Source: an uncultured Comamonadaceae bacterium
Lineage (GTDB): Bacteria > Pseudomonadota > Gammaproteobacteria > Burkholderiales > Burkholderiaceae
Direction: 5' to 3'
Assembly (NCBI GenBank): GCA_946482115.1
Contig: CAMLQP010000021.1
Span: 1 to 20,712 of the forward strand
DNA length: 20,712 nucleotides
Every line of letters starts with the position of its first letter. Within the stretch, counting starts at the first letter, position 1. The notes under the pieces were generated by a model. The model had not been told where the DNA came from. It did not search any database and saw only the letters and a list, made by a program, of their open reading frames with translations. Shown here piece after piece: positions 7,146 through 15,210 of the stretch. Both the position numbers and the translations under genes were made by a program.

Positions 7146-7189
7146 GCCGATCCTTCCCGGCAGCCTTGGGGAGGATCGGCTTCTTTTTT
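7146..7189 (+). terminator. Intrinsic terminator/attenuator between TRAP binding-protein and permease genes
   Basis: The arms 7146-7158 (GCCGATCCTTCCC) and 7168-7180 (GGGGAGGATCGGC) pair over 13 bp with one G-T wobble. They enclose a 9-base loop and are followed by TTCTTTTTT (7181-7189). This is a textbook Rho-independent terminator, but the next gene of the same transporter starts only 15 bases later, with ribosome site GGGAG at 7194-7198. It is best read as a partial terminator that makes the binding protein more abundant than the membrane subunits. Confidence 0.88.
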
Positions 7190-7203
7190 GGACGGGAGAA
7201 GTC

Positions 7204-7680
7204 TTGAAGATACTGTCGCTCCTGGCACAGGTCTGCGCCATCCTGGCGGGCCTGCTGCTGACGGTGGTCACCCTGATCACCTGCGCGAGCCTGATCGGCC
7301 GCAACACCATCGGCACCACGCTGCTCGGTGACTATGAGCTGACCGCCGTGGCGGCCGGTGCGGCCATCGCGCTGTTCTTGCCCTTGTGCCAGCTGCGCCA
7401 GGAAAACATCATCGTGGACTTCTTCACCAGCCGCATGCCGGCGCGCGTCAACGCCGGCTTCGACCGCTTCGGGGCGCTGCTGCTGGCGGTGATGCTGCTG
7501 GCGCTGGCGTGGCGCACCGGCGTGGGGGCGCTCAATGCCTACCAGTCGCAGACCACCACCATGATGCTGGGCTTTCCCGAGTGGGTGGTCTACGCGGCCA
7601 TGGTGCCGCCCATGGTGCTGACCGGCGTGATCGGCCTTGCGCAGTGCCTGTTCGGCTTCTCCCGGGAGGAGCGCGCATGA
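7204..7680 (+). CDS. TRAP transporter small membrane subunit (DctQ family)
   Basis: This is a 158-residue inner-membrane protein with four predicted membrane helices, at about residues 6-28, 42-60, 84-103 and 122-146. It is the small subunit that pairs with the DctM channel. The conserved region between helices 1 and 2 contains GDYEL, and after helix 2 LRQENIIVDFF, as in other DctQ proteins. The start is TTG 7204, set by GGGAG (7194-7198) five bases upstream. A longer in-frame reading from a GTG at 7126 would run through the terminator stem and adds a proline-rich stretch unlike the family. The stop overlaps the next start (ATGA, 7677-7680), showing tight translational coupling to the large subunit. 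Confidence 0.9.
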   Translation: MKILSLLAQVCAILAGLLLTVVTLITCASLIGRNTIGTTLLGDYELTAVAAGAAIALFLPLCQLRQENIIVDFFTSRMPARVNAGFDRFGALLLAVMLLALAWRTGVGALNAYQSQTTTMMLGFPEWVVYAAMVPPMVLTGVIGLAQCLFGFSREERA

Positions 7681-8996
7681 GCTCGCTCACCATCGCCCTG
7701 CTGATCTTCGGCATCATGCTCGCGCTCATGGTGGTTCGGGTGCCCATAGCCGTCGCCATGTTCGGGGCTGGCGTCTGGGGCTATCTCTACCAGGTGGGCC
7801 TGCCGCCGTTCCTCAACAACCTCAACGGCCTGGCCTACGCGCGTTTCGCCAGCTACGACCTGTCGGTGATCCCGCTGTTCATCCTGATGGGCAATTTCGC
7901 CACCCAGGGCGGCATCTCCAAGGCGCTGTTCCAGTTCGCCAGCGTGCTGACGGCGCGCTTCAAGGGCGGTCTGGCCATGGCGGCGGTGATGGCCAGTGCC
8001 GGCTTCGGCGCCATCTGCGGCTCCTCCATCGCCACGGCGGCCACCATCACCTCGGTGGCGCTGCCCGAGATGAAGCGTCACGGCTACTCGGGCCGCCTGT
8101 CCACCGGCACCCTGGCCGCCGGCGGCACGCTAGGCATACTGATACCGCCATCGGTGCCGCTGGTGATCTACGCCATCCTGACCGAGCAGAACATCGCCAA
8201 GCTGTTCGCGGCGGCCACCATCCCCGGCATCATCGCCATGCTGGGCTACATGATCGCGATCGCGGTCTATGTGCGGCTGGTGCCAGGCCACGCACCCGAC
8301 CATGAGGACGACCTGCCCACCATGTCGCTGCAGGCGCTGATGGGCGTGCTGCCCATCGCCGTGGTGTTCCTGGTGGTCTTCGGGGGCATCTATGGCGGCC
8401 TGTTCACGCCCACCGAGGGTGCGGGCGTGGGGGCCGCCGCCACTTTCGTCGCGGCGCTGCTCAAGCGCGAGCTGACGCTGCAGAAGGTCGGCAGGTGCTT
8501 TCTCTCCACGGCCGCCACCAGTGCCATGATCTTCATGATCTTCATCGGCGCCGACATGATGAACACCGCCCTCGCGCTGACCCAGGTGCCCGCGCAGCTG
8601 GCCGAGGTGATCAAGGGCTGGAACGTAGCGCCGGTGATGGTGGTGGCCGGCATCCTGCTCTTCTACGTGGTGCTGGGCGCGGTGATGGACGAGCTGTCCA
8701 TGATCCTGCTGACCATACCCATCTTCTTCCCGGTCATCATGGGCCTTGATTTCGGCATGTCGCAGGAATCCACCGCCATCTGGTTCGGGATCATGGTGCT
8801 CATGACGGTGGGCTTTGGCCTGCTGGCGCCGCCCGTGGGGCTCAACGTCTACGTCGTCAACGGCATGGCCAAGGACGTGCCCATTGCCGAGAGCTACCGC
8901 GGCGTCATGCCGTTCCTGGCCAGCGACGTGATCCGCACCACGCTGCTGCTGCTGTTCCCGCCCATCTCCTTGTGGCTTGTCCAGTTCGTGGGTTGA
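7677..8996 (+). CDS. TRAP transporter large membrane subunit (DctM family)
   Basis: This is the 439-residue channel subunit, with about 11-12 hydrophobic helices. Typical DctM motifs are VIPLFILMGNFATQGGIS (about 62-79), the glycine/serine-rich SAGFGAICGSSIATAATI (about 105-122), GTLGILIPPSVPLVIYAI (about 149-166) and GLLAPPVGLNVYVVNG near residue 382. The protein uses the ion gradient to import the ligand delivered by the DctP-type protein. Ribosome site GGGAGGA precedes the ATG, which overlaps the DctQ stop by four bases. The following Bug-family gene starts three bases after the stop, so it is in the same operon. Family assignment is secure. Confidence 0.95.
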   Translation: MSSLTIALLIFGIMLALMVVRVPIAVAMFGAGVWGYLYQVGLPPFLNNLNGLAYARFASYDLSVIPLFILMGNFATQGGISKALFQFASVLTARFKGGLAMAAVMASAGFGAICGSSIATAATITSVALPEMKRHGYSGRLSTGTLAAGGTLGILIPPSVPLVIYAILTEQNIAKLFAAATIPGIIAMLGYMIAIAVYVRLVPGHAPDHEDDLPTMSLQALMGVLPIAVVFLVVFGGIYGGLFTPTEGAGVGAAATFVAALLKRELTLQKVGRCFLSTAATSAMIFMIFIGADMMNTALALTQVPAQLAEVIKGWNVAPVMVVAGILLFYVVLGAVMDELSMILLTIPIFFPVIMGLDFGMSQESTAIWFGIMVLMTVGFGLLAPPVGLNVYVVNGMAKDVPIAESYRGVMPFLASDVIRTTLLLLFPPISLWLVQFVG

Positions 8997-8999
8997 CCG

Positions 9000-9986
9000 A
9001 TGCCGTTGCTTCACTTCCGTCGCCGTCGCCGTCGCCTTGTTGCCGCCGTGCTGGCGCTGTCGGCATGGCCCCTGGCCGCGCAGGCCCAGAATTACCCCAC
9101 CAAACCCGTGCGCGTGGTGGTGCCGTTCGCTGCGGGCGGTGCCGGCGACCTGATCGCACGCGCGGTATCGCAGAAAGTGTCCGAAGGACTGGGGCAACCT
9201 TTCGTGATCGAGAACCGCCCCGGCGCGGGTGGGGTGGTGGCGGCCGAGACGGTGGCCAAGGCCGAACCTGACGGGCACACGCTGTTCCTGATGTCCAGCG
9301 GCACGGCGGTCACGGCCGGCCTGTTCAAGTCGCTGCCGTATGACACGCTCAGGGATTTCGCGCCCGTGTCCACGCTGAGCGCTTTCGGCATCGCGATCGT
9401 GGTGCCGGCCGGCTCACCGCATCAGAACCTGGCCAGCCTGCTGGCCTGGGCGCGGGCCCATCCCGGCAAACTCAACATCGGCAGCATCAACATCGGCAGC
9501 ACGCAGCACCTGACGGCCGAGCTGTTCAAGAGCACCGCAGGCCTGGATGCCCAGGTCGTGCCGTTCAACGGAACGCCGGCGCTGGTCAACGCGCTGCGGG
9601 GCCAGCAGGTGGATGTCGCGGTGGAGATCACCGGGCCGGTGCTGCCCCAGATCAGCGCGGGTGCGGTGCGCGCGCTGGCGGTCACGGGAGAGCGCAGGCT
9701 GGCCGCGCTGCCCGATGTGCCGACCGCCGTGGAAAGCGGCGTGGCTGGCCTGCTGGCGTCGTCGTGGAACGGCTTCGCCGCGCCTGCCAGGACGCCGCGC
9801 GACGTGGTGGCGAAGCTCAACGCCGCCATCGCCGCTGCCCTGGGCTCACCCGATCTGCAGAAACGCCTGCGAGAACTCAACGCCGATCCCCTGCCGGGCA
9901 CGCCCGAGCAGGCCGCGGCCCTCCTGGCGGCCGACGTCAGGCGCTGGAGCGGCGTGATCGAAAAAGCCAACATCCCGCGTCAGTAG
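9000..9986 (+). CDS. Bug/TctC-family periplasmic binding protein within the TRAP operon
   Basis: This is a 328-residue binding protein of the tripartite tricarboxylate transporter type. It has a strongly basic signal peptide (six arginines, residues 7-12), a hydrophobic core at about 13-25, and an AQA-Q cleavage near 29. The mature start NYPTKPVRVVVPFAAGGAGD is typical of Bug proteins. Later family elements are VIENRPGAGG and the DVPTAVESGV region. No TctA or TctB membrane genes are nearby, so it may work with distant permeases, act as a sensor, or assist the TRAP system. It begins 3 bases after the DctM stop without a clear ribosome site, implying translational coupling. The arginine run is encoded by a tandem CCGTCG repeat at 9017-9034. 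Confidence 0.92.
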   Translation: MPLLHFRRRRRRLVAAVLALSAWPLAAQAQNYPTKPVRVVVPFAAGGAGDLIARAVSQKVSEGLGQPFVIENRPGAGGVVAAETVAKAEPDGHTLFLMSSGTAVTAGLFKSLPYDTLRDFAPVSTLSAFGIAIVVPAGSPHQNLASLLAWARAHPGKLNIGSINIGSTQHLTAELFKSTAGLDAQVVPFNGTPALVNALRGQQVDVAVEITGPVLPQISAGAVRALAVTGERRLAALPDVPTAVESGVAGLLASSWNGFAAPARTPRDVVAKLNAAIAAALGSPDLQKRLRELNADPLPGTPEQAAALLAADVRRWSGVIEKANIPRQ

Positions 9987-9996
9987 GAGGCCGGAC

Positions 9997-10929
9997 ATGA
10001 GCGAAGGGGCCATCGCGCGCGTCGGCCTGGTGGGCTACGGCGAGGTCGGCAAGACCTTTGCCGCCGCGCTTGCCGCACGCGCGGCCGAACGGGGCCTGCA
10101 GTGGGTGGGCGCCTGGGACCTGAAGTTCGACGCCCCGGCCACCCGCGAGCCGGAGTCCGCCCACGCGGCGGCCCATGGCGTGGCGGCATGCGAATCGCTG
10201 GCCGCGCTGTGCGCGCAGGCCGATCTCGTGATCTCCGCGGTCACGGCTTCCAGCACCTTCACCGTGGCCCAGGCCGCCGCACCGCTGCTGCGCACCGGCG
10301 CGCTGTTCCTGGACCTGAATTCCGCTTCGCCCGGCACCAAGCAGCAGGCTGCCGCGCTGGTGGACGGCGCCGGGGCGTACTACGTGGAAGCCGGCGTCAT
10401 GACCTCGGTGCCGCCCTACGGCATCCGCGTGCCCATGCTGCTGGGCGGTGCCCGCGCGGCGGCGCTCGCGCCCGTGCTGACGGGCTGGGGCATGGACGCC
10501 ACGCCCGTGGCCGAGCGCGTCGGCGTGGCCAGCGCCATCAAGATGTGTCGCAGCGTGATGATCAAGGGCCTGGAGGCCCTGGTGATCGAGAGCTACGCCA
10601 CCGCGCGCGCCTACGGCGTGGAAGACCACGTGCTGCCCACCCTGGCCGAGACCTTCCCCGGCATCGACTGGCCTAAGCAGGGTGCCTACTTCTTCAGCCG
10701 CGTGGTGCAGCATGGCCAGCGCCGGGCCGAGGAAATGCGCGAGGCGGCCCGCACCGTGAGCGAGGCCGGCTTTGAGCCGCTGATGGCTGCCGCCATTGCA
10801 GACAGGCAGCAGTGGGTGGCCCACCAGGCGCGCGCTGGCGTTTTCGACGGCCTGGAGCCCCCGGCGCGCTGGCAGGACTACGCCGACCGGCTGCTGGCCG
10901 CGCGCCCGTCCGACCCGGCCGCTGGCTGA
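9997..10929 (+). CDS. 6PGDH-like NAD(P)-dependent dehydrogenase with DUF1932 domain
   Basis: This is a 310-residue cytoplasmic oxidoreductase. The N-terminal Rossmann fold (about 5-165) has [12 protein letters not shown], with the GxGxxG glycines at 13, 15 and 18. SAVTASST (80-87) and LNSASPGTK (107-115) sit at usual beta-hydroxyacid dehydrogenase positions. Lys182 in SAIKMCRS corresponds to the catalytic lysine region of that superfamily. The C-terminal helical part (about 190-270) fits DUF1932. The expected reaction is oxidation of a hydroxyacid or its reverse; the substrate is unknown. Ribosome site AGGAGG lies just before the ATG, 10 bases after the Bug gene. Operon membership with transport genes suggests that it handles the imported acid. 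Confidence 0.88.
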   Translation: MSEGAIARVGLVGYGEVGKTFAAALAARAAERGLQWVGAWDLKFDAPATREPESAHAAAHGVAACESLAALCAQADLVISAVTASSTFTVAQAAAPLLRTGALFLDLNSASPGTKQQAAALVDGAGAYYVEAGVMTSVPPYGIRVPMLLGGARAAALAPVLTGWGMDATPVAERVGVASAIKMCRSVMIKGLEALVIESYATARAYGVEDHVLPTLAETFPGIDWPKQGAYFFSRVVQHGQRRAEEMREAARTVSEAGFEPLMAAAIADRQQWVAHQARAGVFDGLEPPARWQDYADRLLAARPSDPAAG

Positions 10930-10949
10930 GCCGACGCGCCCGGCGCGGG

Positions 10950-10962
10950 CACAATGCCGGCA
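10950..10962 (+). promoter_or_regulatory. -10-like box abutting the FAD oxidoreductase start
   Basis: CACAAT (10950-10955) is separated from ATG 10962 by only GCCGGC. No Shine-Dalgarno sequence is present, although the upstream gene in the operon has a clear one. This suggests an extra, leaderless transcript for the last gene of the operon. An inverted repeat CGCGCC-C-GGCGCG (10935-10947) lies just upstream. There is no clear -35 box. Confidence 0.3.
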
Positions 10963-12074
10963 TGGAAACAGTCGACGTGGTGGTGATCGGTGCCGGCGTG
11001 GTCGGGCTCGCGGTGGCGCGTGCCCTGGCCCGGGCGGGCCGCGATGTGATGGTGCTGGAGCGCGAGGCCGCGATCGGCACCGGCGTGAGCTCGCGCAACA
11101 GCGAGGTGATCCACGCGGGGCTCTACTACACCCCCGGCTCCCTCAAGGCGCGGCTGTGCGTGCGTGGCAAGGAACTGCTCTACGCCTTCTGCGACAGCCA
11201 TGGCGTGGCGCACCGCCGCTGCGGCAAGCTGGTGGTGGCCACCGATGCCGCGCAGCTTGACGGCCTGCACGCCATCGCCCGTCGCGCCCAAGCCAATGGC
11301 GTGCCGGTGGAGTGGCTGGATGGCGCCGCCGCGCGCGCGCTGGAGCCCGCGCTGTCGTGCCAGGCGGCGCTGCATTCCCCGAGCACCGGCATCGTGGACA
11401 GCCATGGCCTGATGCTGGCGCTGCAGGGCGACCTGGAGCGCGCAGGCGGCCTGGTGGCGCTGGCTTCGCGCGTGGACAACATCGAATCGCGACCCGACGG
11501 CCTGCGCGTGACGGTGGTGTCCGACGGCGAGACCACCGAACTGCTGGCGCGCACGGTGGTCAACGCCGCCGGTCTGCACGCCTGCGAGGTGGCCGCGAAC
11601 ACGCGCGGGCTGGACGCCCGTCACATGCCGCCGGCGCACTATGCCAAGGGCAGCTATTTCTCGCTGGCAGGCAAGGCGCCCTTCAGCCGCCTGATCTACC
11701 CCGCGCCGCAGGACGCCTGGCTGGGCGTTCACCTGACGCTGGACCTGGGCGGCCAGGCCAAGTTCGGGCCCGACCTGCAGTGGCTGGACGTGGCCGATCC
11801 GCAGGCCATCGACTACACGGTGGATCCCCGGCGCGCCGACGGCTTCTATGCCGAGGTGCGGCGCTACTGGCCCGGCCTGCCGGATGGCGCGCTGCAGCCC
11901 AGCTACAGCGGCGTGCGGCCCAAGATTCACGGGCCGGACCAGCCCGCGCCCGATTTCCGCATCGACGGCCCGGCCCAACATGGCGTGGCGGGGCTGGTCA
12001 ACCTGCTCGGCATCGAGTCGCCGGGGCTCACCAGCGCGCTCGCCATCGGCGAGCACGTGGCTACCCAGGTTTAG
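10962..12074 (+). CDS. LhgO-like FAD-dependent oxidoreductase (DAO family)
   Basis: This is a 370-residue flavoprotein of the D-amino-acid oxidase fold. The FAD-binding motif [16 protein letters not shown] has glycines 10, 12 and 15, and an acidic residue at the end of strand 2 (VLERE, Glu33). The stretch [20 protein letters not shown] (43-62), including His51, closely resembles L-2-hydroxyglutarate dehydrogenase/oxidase, and VVNAAGLHA is the usual second nucleotide element. The likely chemistry is oxidation of a 2-hydroxyacid to a 2-oxoacid, with electrons passed to quinone or oxygen. L-2-hydroxyglutarate is the best-known substrate, but others are possible. ATG 10962 is chosen because the protein then starts directly at the FAD motif; the upstream in-frame extension lies inside the preceding gene. 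Its stop overlaps the convergent IclR stop (12071-12074). Confidence 0.88.
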   Translation: METVDVVVIGAGVVGLAVARALARAGRDVMVLEREAAIGTGVSSRNSEVIHAGLYYTPGSLKARLCVRGKELLYAFCDSHGVAHRRCGKLVVATDAAQLDGLHAIARRAQANGVPVEWLDGAAARALEPALSCQAALHSPSTGIVDSHGLMLALQGDLERAGGLVALASRVDNIESRPDGLRVTVVSDGETTELLARTVVNAAGLHACEVAANTRGLDARHMPPAHYAKGSYFSLAGKAPFSRLIYPAPQDAWLGVHLTLDLGGQAKFGPDLQWLDVADPQAIDYTVDPRRADGFYAEVRRYWPGLPDGALQPSYSGVRPKIHGPDQPAPDFRIDGPAQHGVAGLVNLLGIESPGLTSALAIGEHVATQV

Positions 12075-12895
12075 TCGGTCCAGCCACCGGCCTGCAGCGC
12101 ATCCACGATGGCGTGTCCGGTGTGCACCAGCGCCGGCGCGAAATCCCCGTGCAGCAGCGCGCCCTGCAGCCGCGCGCTGGGGCCACCCACGGTCAGCGCC
12201 AGCGGCTCGCGGCCGTCGCCCAGGTCCAGCCCCACGCCGATGGCCGAGATGTCGCTTTCCCATTCCGATTCGGAACTCACGTAGCCGCGTTGCGCGTGTT
12301 CCTGCAGCGCCCGCTGCAGACCGGCCTGGCGGCGCGGCCAGCCCGGCGGGTCTTCCGCCTCGATCAGCCGCGCCACCCGTTCGCGCGTGCCGGGTGTCGC
12401 CAGACACCACATGGCGCGGCCCATGGCGGTTTCGGCCAGCGGCAGCCGGGTGCCCACATCCAGCCCCAGGATCAGCCGCGCCGTGCTGCGGCAGTGCGCC
12501 ACATAGACCATGGAGGTGCCGTGCCGCGTGCCCAGTGATATCGCGGCCTGCGTGTGCTCGGCCAGCGCTTCCATGTGGGGCCGGGCGATGCGGCCGATCT
12601 CGAAGTTCGACAGCATGCTGAAACCCAGCGACAGCACGCCAGCGCCCAGGGCGTATTCGCCGCTGGCTGGCCGGTGGCGCAAATAGCCCAGCTGGGTCAG
12701 GGTGAAGACCAGGCGCGACACCGTGGCTTGTGGCAGGCCGGTGCGGCGGGCCAGCTCCTGGTGGGGCAGCCAGCGGTCCTTGGGGCGAAAACAGCGCAAC
12801 AGCGAAAGGCCACGCGCGAGTGCGGTGACGAAACGCCGGTCGTCGTCGGGTGGGGCTTCGGCGGGCGAGGCGGAGAGGTTGCGTTTGCGTCCCAT
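12071..12895 (-). CDS. IclR-family transcriptional regulator
   Basis: This is a 274-residue regulator with an N-terminal winged helix at about 22-80: [12 protein letters not shown], then the recognition region [11 protein letters not shown] (53-63) and wing [15 protein letters not shown]. An IclR effector domain follows at about 95-265, including [15 protein letters not shown] and the late [24 protein letters not shown] 12895 is preferred to an ATG 29 codons upstream because the extra residues are not family-like and would read through an operator-like unit (12918-12943). It is divergent from a Bug binding-protein gene and convergent with the LhgO-like gene. Control of the binding-protein gene and itself is suggested by the duplicated operator-like units. 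Effectors in this family are often aromatic or small organic acids; the actual one is unknown. Confidence 0.92.
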   Translation of the reverse strand: MGRKRNLSASPAEAPPDDDRRFVTALARGLSLLRCFRPKDRWLPHQELARRTGLPQATVSRLVFTLTQLGYLRHRPASGEYALGAGVLSLGFSMLSNFEIGRIARPHMEALAEHTQAAISLGTRHGTSMVYVAHCRSTARLILGLDVGTRLPLAETAMGRAMWCLATPGTRERVARLIEAEDPPGWPRRQAGLQRALQEHAQRGYVSSESEWESDISAIGVGLDLGDGREPLALTVGGPSARLQGALLHGDFAPALVHTGHAIVDALQAGGWTD

Positions 12896-12917
12896 GGGCA
12901 GGCGGATGGATGGCCCG

Positions 12918-12943
12918 TTTTCCGAACAGCGGAATAAGCGGAA
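12918..12943 (+). promoter_or_regulatory. Operator-like unit 1 (IclR side)
   Basis: TTCCG (12920-12924) and CGGAA (12930-12934) form an inverted repeat with a 5-base spacer. A further GCGGAA (12938-12943) adds a third half-site. The unit lies 23 bases before the IclR start codon and is repeated near the Bug gene with 22 of 26 identical bases. It is a likely binding site for the adjacent IclR protein (inference). Confidence 0.6.
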
Positions 12944-13060
12944 TGTGGTGGGTGAGTGCGAGCAGCGTATTCCGCAGATCAAAATAAATGCGTCATCGCT
13001 TTCCCTGAGTCCGGTTTACAGCGCCAGCGCGTGCTGCCTAAATCGGGTGACGGCTTCTTG

Positions 13061-13086
13061 TTTTCCGTGCAGCGGAATGTGCGGAA
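13061..13086 (+). promoter_or_regulatory. Operator-like unit 2 (Bug side)
   Basis: The layout is the same as unit 1: TTCCG (13063-13067), 5-base spacer, CGGAA (13073-13077), then GCGGAA (13081-13086). It lies 29 bases before the ATG of the Bug gene. The four differences from unit 1 fall in the two spacers; all half-sites are identical, which argues for selection on protein contacts. Confidence 0.6.
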
Positions 13087-13115
13087 CGGCCCCACGACAC
13101 CAGGAGACACGCGCC

Positions 13116-14111
13116 ATGACTGCCCCCGACCAGAAACCCGTTTTGTCCGCGCGCCGCCGCGCGCTGCTGCTGGCCGCGCCAGCCCTGATCGCCGCGCCCT
13201 GGGGCGTGGCCCGCGCCCAGGCCTTCCCCAGCAAGCCCATCACGCTGATCGTGCCCTGGCCTCCCGGCGGCTCCACCGACCGCCACCTGCGCACGCTGGC
13301 CGAGATCGCAGGCCAGATGCTGGGCCAGACCATACTGATCGACAACAAGCCCGGCGCTGGCGGCACGCTGGGGCCCGCCTCCATGGCCGGCACCGCGCGG
13401 CCCGACGGCTACACCATCTCGCAGCTGCCGCTGGGCATGCTGCGCATGCCCCACATGCAGAAGGTGGCCTGGGATCCGCTGGCCGACTTCACCTACATCA
13501 TCGGCGTCTCCGGCTACACCTTCGGCTTCACGGTGCGCGCCGATTCGCCGTACAAGACCTTCAAGGACTACATCGAGGCCGCGCGCCGCCAGCCCGGGAA
13601 CATCGACTACGGCTCCACCGGCACCGGCACCAGCCCGCACCTGCTGATGGAGGAGGTGGCGGGCAAGGCGGGCGTGCAGCTCAAGCACGTGCCGTTCAAG
13701 GGCAACGCCGACCTGCAGGCCGCCGTGCTGGGGGGCCACGTGATGGCGCAGAGCGACGCCAGCGGCTGGGACAAGTTCGTCGATGGCGGCCAGATGCGCC
13801 TGCTGGTCACCTTCGGCGAGGAGCGCACCAAGCGCTGGCCCGACGTGCCCACGGCCAAGGAGCTGGGTTACGGCGTGGTGTCGAGCTCGCCCTACGGGCT
13901 GGTGGGCCCCAAGGGCATGGATCCGGCCGTGGTCAAGGCCCTGCACGACGCCTTCAAGAAAGCGATGGAGACGCCGCGCCACCAGGAGGTGCTGGCCCAG
14001 CTCAACCAGGCCATGTGGTACCGCAGCGGCGAGGACTACCGCGCCTGGGCGGCCGACACCTATGCCAAGGACAAGGCGCTGATCGAGCGCCTGGGCCTGG
14101 CCGCCAAGTGA
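13116..14111 (+). CDS. Orphan Bug/TctC-family periplasmic binding protein
   Basis: This is a 331-residue exported binding protein. The N-terminus contains SARRRALLLAAPALIAAP, a Tat-like or strongly basic signal peptide, with an ARA-Q cleavage near residue 34. The mature protein begins FPSKPITLIVPWPPGGSTD, the classic Bug signature with the PPGG loop, followed by IDNKPGAGGTLGPASMAG. Late elements are TGTGTSPH and RWPDVPTAKELGYGV. The ligand is probably a carboxylate, amide or aromatic acid. There are no tctA/tctB genes nearby. Ribosome site CAGGAGA fixes ATG 13116. It is divergent from the IclR gene with shared operator-like units, so substrate-responsive control is likely. It converges on pyrD with a 15-base gap and no visible terminator. 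Confidence 0.93.
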   Translation: MTAPDQKPVLSARRRALLLAAPALIAAPWGVARAQAFPSKPITLIVPWPPGGSTDRHLRTLAEIAGQMLGQTILIDNKPGAGGTLGPASMAGTARPDGYTISQLPLGMLRMPHMQKVAWDPLADFTYIIGVSGYTFGFTVRADSPYKTFKDYIEAARRQPGNIDYGSTGTGTSPHLLMEEVAGKAGVQLKHVPFKGNADLQAAVLGGHVMAQSDASGWDKFVDGGQMRLLVTFGEERTKRWPDVPTAKELGYGVVSSSPYGLVGPKGMDPAVVKALHDAFKKAMETPRHQEVLAQLNQAMWYRSGEDYRAWAADTYAKDKALIERLGLAAK

Positions 14112-14126
14112 AGGCGGGGTGACGGG

Positions 14127-15173
14127 TCAGCGCCGCGCGCGCGCCTGCAGCGCCAGCGCGGCGTCGCGCACCAGCGCCGGGCCCTGGTAGATCAGGCCGG
14201 TGTAGATCTGCACCAGGTCGGCGCCGGCTTCCAGCTTGGAGACCGCGTCGGCCGCGCTCATCACGCCGCCCACGCCGATGATGGGGTAGCCCGCGCCCAG
14301 CGCCGCGCGCAGCTGGCGAATCACCGCGTTGCTGGCCTGCAGCACCGGCGCGCCCGAGAGGCCGCCGGCCTCCTCGGCGTGTGGCAGGCCCTTGACGGCC
14401 TCGCGCGAAAGCGTGGTGTTGGTGGCTATCACGCCGTCCATGCCGTGGCGTTGCAGCGTGGCCGCGATCACGCCGACCTGGGTTTCGTCGAGATCGGGCG
14501 CTATCTTCACGAACAGCGGCACGCGCCGCCCCTGGGCCTGCGCCAGCTGCTCGCGCCGCGCGGCCAGCGCCGAGAGCAGGGCGTCCAGCGCCTCGTCGCT
14601 TTGCAGCGCGCGCAGGTTCTTGGTGTTGGGGCTGGAGATGTTGACCGTGACGTAATCGGCGTGCGGGTACACGCCCTCCAGGCCCCTGAGGTAATCGTCG
14701 GTGGCCTGCTCGATGGACGTGGCCGCGTTCTTGCCGATGTTCAGGCCCAGGATGCCGCCGTTCTGGCGAAACCGTGCGCGCTGCACGTTCGCCACGAAAG
14801 CCTCCAGCCCTTCGTTGTTGAACCCCAGGCGGTTGATGAGCGCGTTGGCCTTGGGCAGGCGGAACATGCGCGGCTTGGGGTTGCCGGGCTGGGGCAGCGG
14901 CGTGACGGTGCCCACTTCCACGAAGCCGAAACCCATGGCGCCCAGCGCGTCGATCACGCGGGCGTTCTTGTCCAGGCCGGCGGCCATGCCCACGCGGTTG
15001 GGAAAGCGCAGGCCGGCCACGGTCACCGGGTCGTCCACCCGGGTGTTGCCGAACACGCAGTCCAGCGGCGTGCGCTGGGTGCGGGCCAGTGCCTCCATGG
15101 TGAGTTCGTGGGCGGTCTCGGCGTCCAGGCCGAACAGGAAGGGGCGGGCGAAGGCGTAGGGCAGCAGGGGCAT
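14127..15173 (-). CDS. pyrD: Dihydroorotate dehydrogenase (quinone), class 2
   Basis: This 348-residue enzyme oxidises dihydroorotate to orotate in pyrimidine synthesis and passes electrons through FMN to quinone at the inner membrane. The N-terminal helices ([19 protein letters not shown]) are the class 2 membrane-attachment part. FMN and catalytic motifs are GMAAGLDKN (62-70), [20 protein letters not shown] (83-102), LGLNIGKN (142-149), VNISSPNT (177-184) with catalytic Ser181, VKIAPDL, NTT and GVGGV. Length fits the family. It is divergent from rpiA with only 37 bases between the start codons, and no Shine-Dalgarno sequence is visible before the ATG. Assignment is secure. Confidence 0.97.
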   Translation of the reverse strand: MPLLPYAFARPFLFGLDAETAHELTMEALARTQRTPLDCVFGNTRVDDPVTVAGLRFPNRVGMAAGLDKNARVIDALGAMGFGFVEVGTVTPLPQPGNPKPRMFRLPKANALINRLGFNNEGLEAFVANVQRARFRQNGGILGLNIGKNAATSIEQATDDYLRGLEGVYPHADYVTVNISSPNTKNLRALQSDEALDALLSALAARREQLAQAQGRRVPLFVKIAPDLDETQVGVIAATLQRHGMDGVIATNTTLSREAVKGLPHAEEAGGLSGAPVLQASNAVIRQLRAALGAGYPIIGVGGVMSAADAVSKLEAGADLVQIYTGLIYQGPALVRDAALALQARARR

Positions 15174-15210
15174 CGGATAATCCAGCGATCAACTCTGCGG
15201 ATTGTCTCAA

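Larger units (their letters stand above)
12896..13115. promoter_or_regulatory. IclR/Bug divergent control region
   Basis: This 220-bp region is noticeably richer in A+T than the genes beside it. It contains two 26-base operator-like units (12918-12943 and 13061-13086), a single half-site ATTCCGC (12969-12975), and the ribosome site CAGGAGA (about 13101-13107) for the Bug gene. A candidate -35 for the Bug gene is TTTACA (13015-13020), followed after 17-18 bases by CTAAATC (13038-13044). If real, the second operator unit would lie just downstream of the transcription start, which is a repressing position. Confidence 0.6.

Noticed and set aside
7126..7203. Longer DctQ starting at GTG 7126
   Set aside because: The extra 26 residues are proline-rich and are produced by reading through the terminator hairpin; TTG 7204 has a well-spaced ribosome site.
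10935..10947. CGCGCC-C-GGCGCG inverted repeat as a terminator after the DUF1932 dehydrogenase gene
   Set aside because: There is no T-run and the loop is too tight for the full stem; in DNA of this GC content such short repeats are expected by chance.
15175..15183. GGATAATCC palindrome as a shared bidirectional -10 box for pyrD and rpiA
   Set aside because: On the pyrD side only three bases separate the box from the ATG, too few for a transcript containing the start codon; no -35 box was found. It remains possible for rpiA only.
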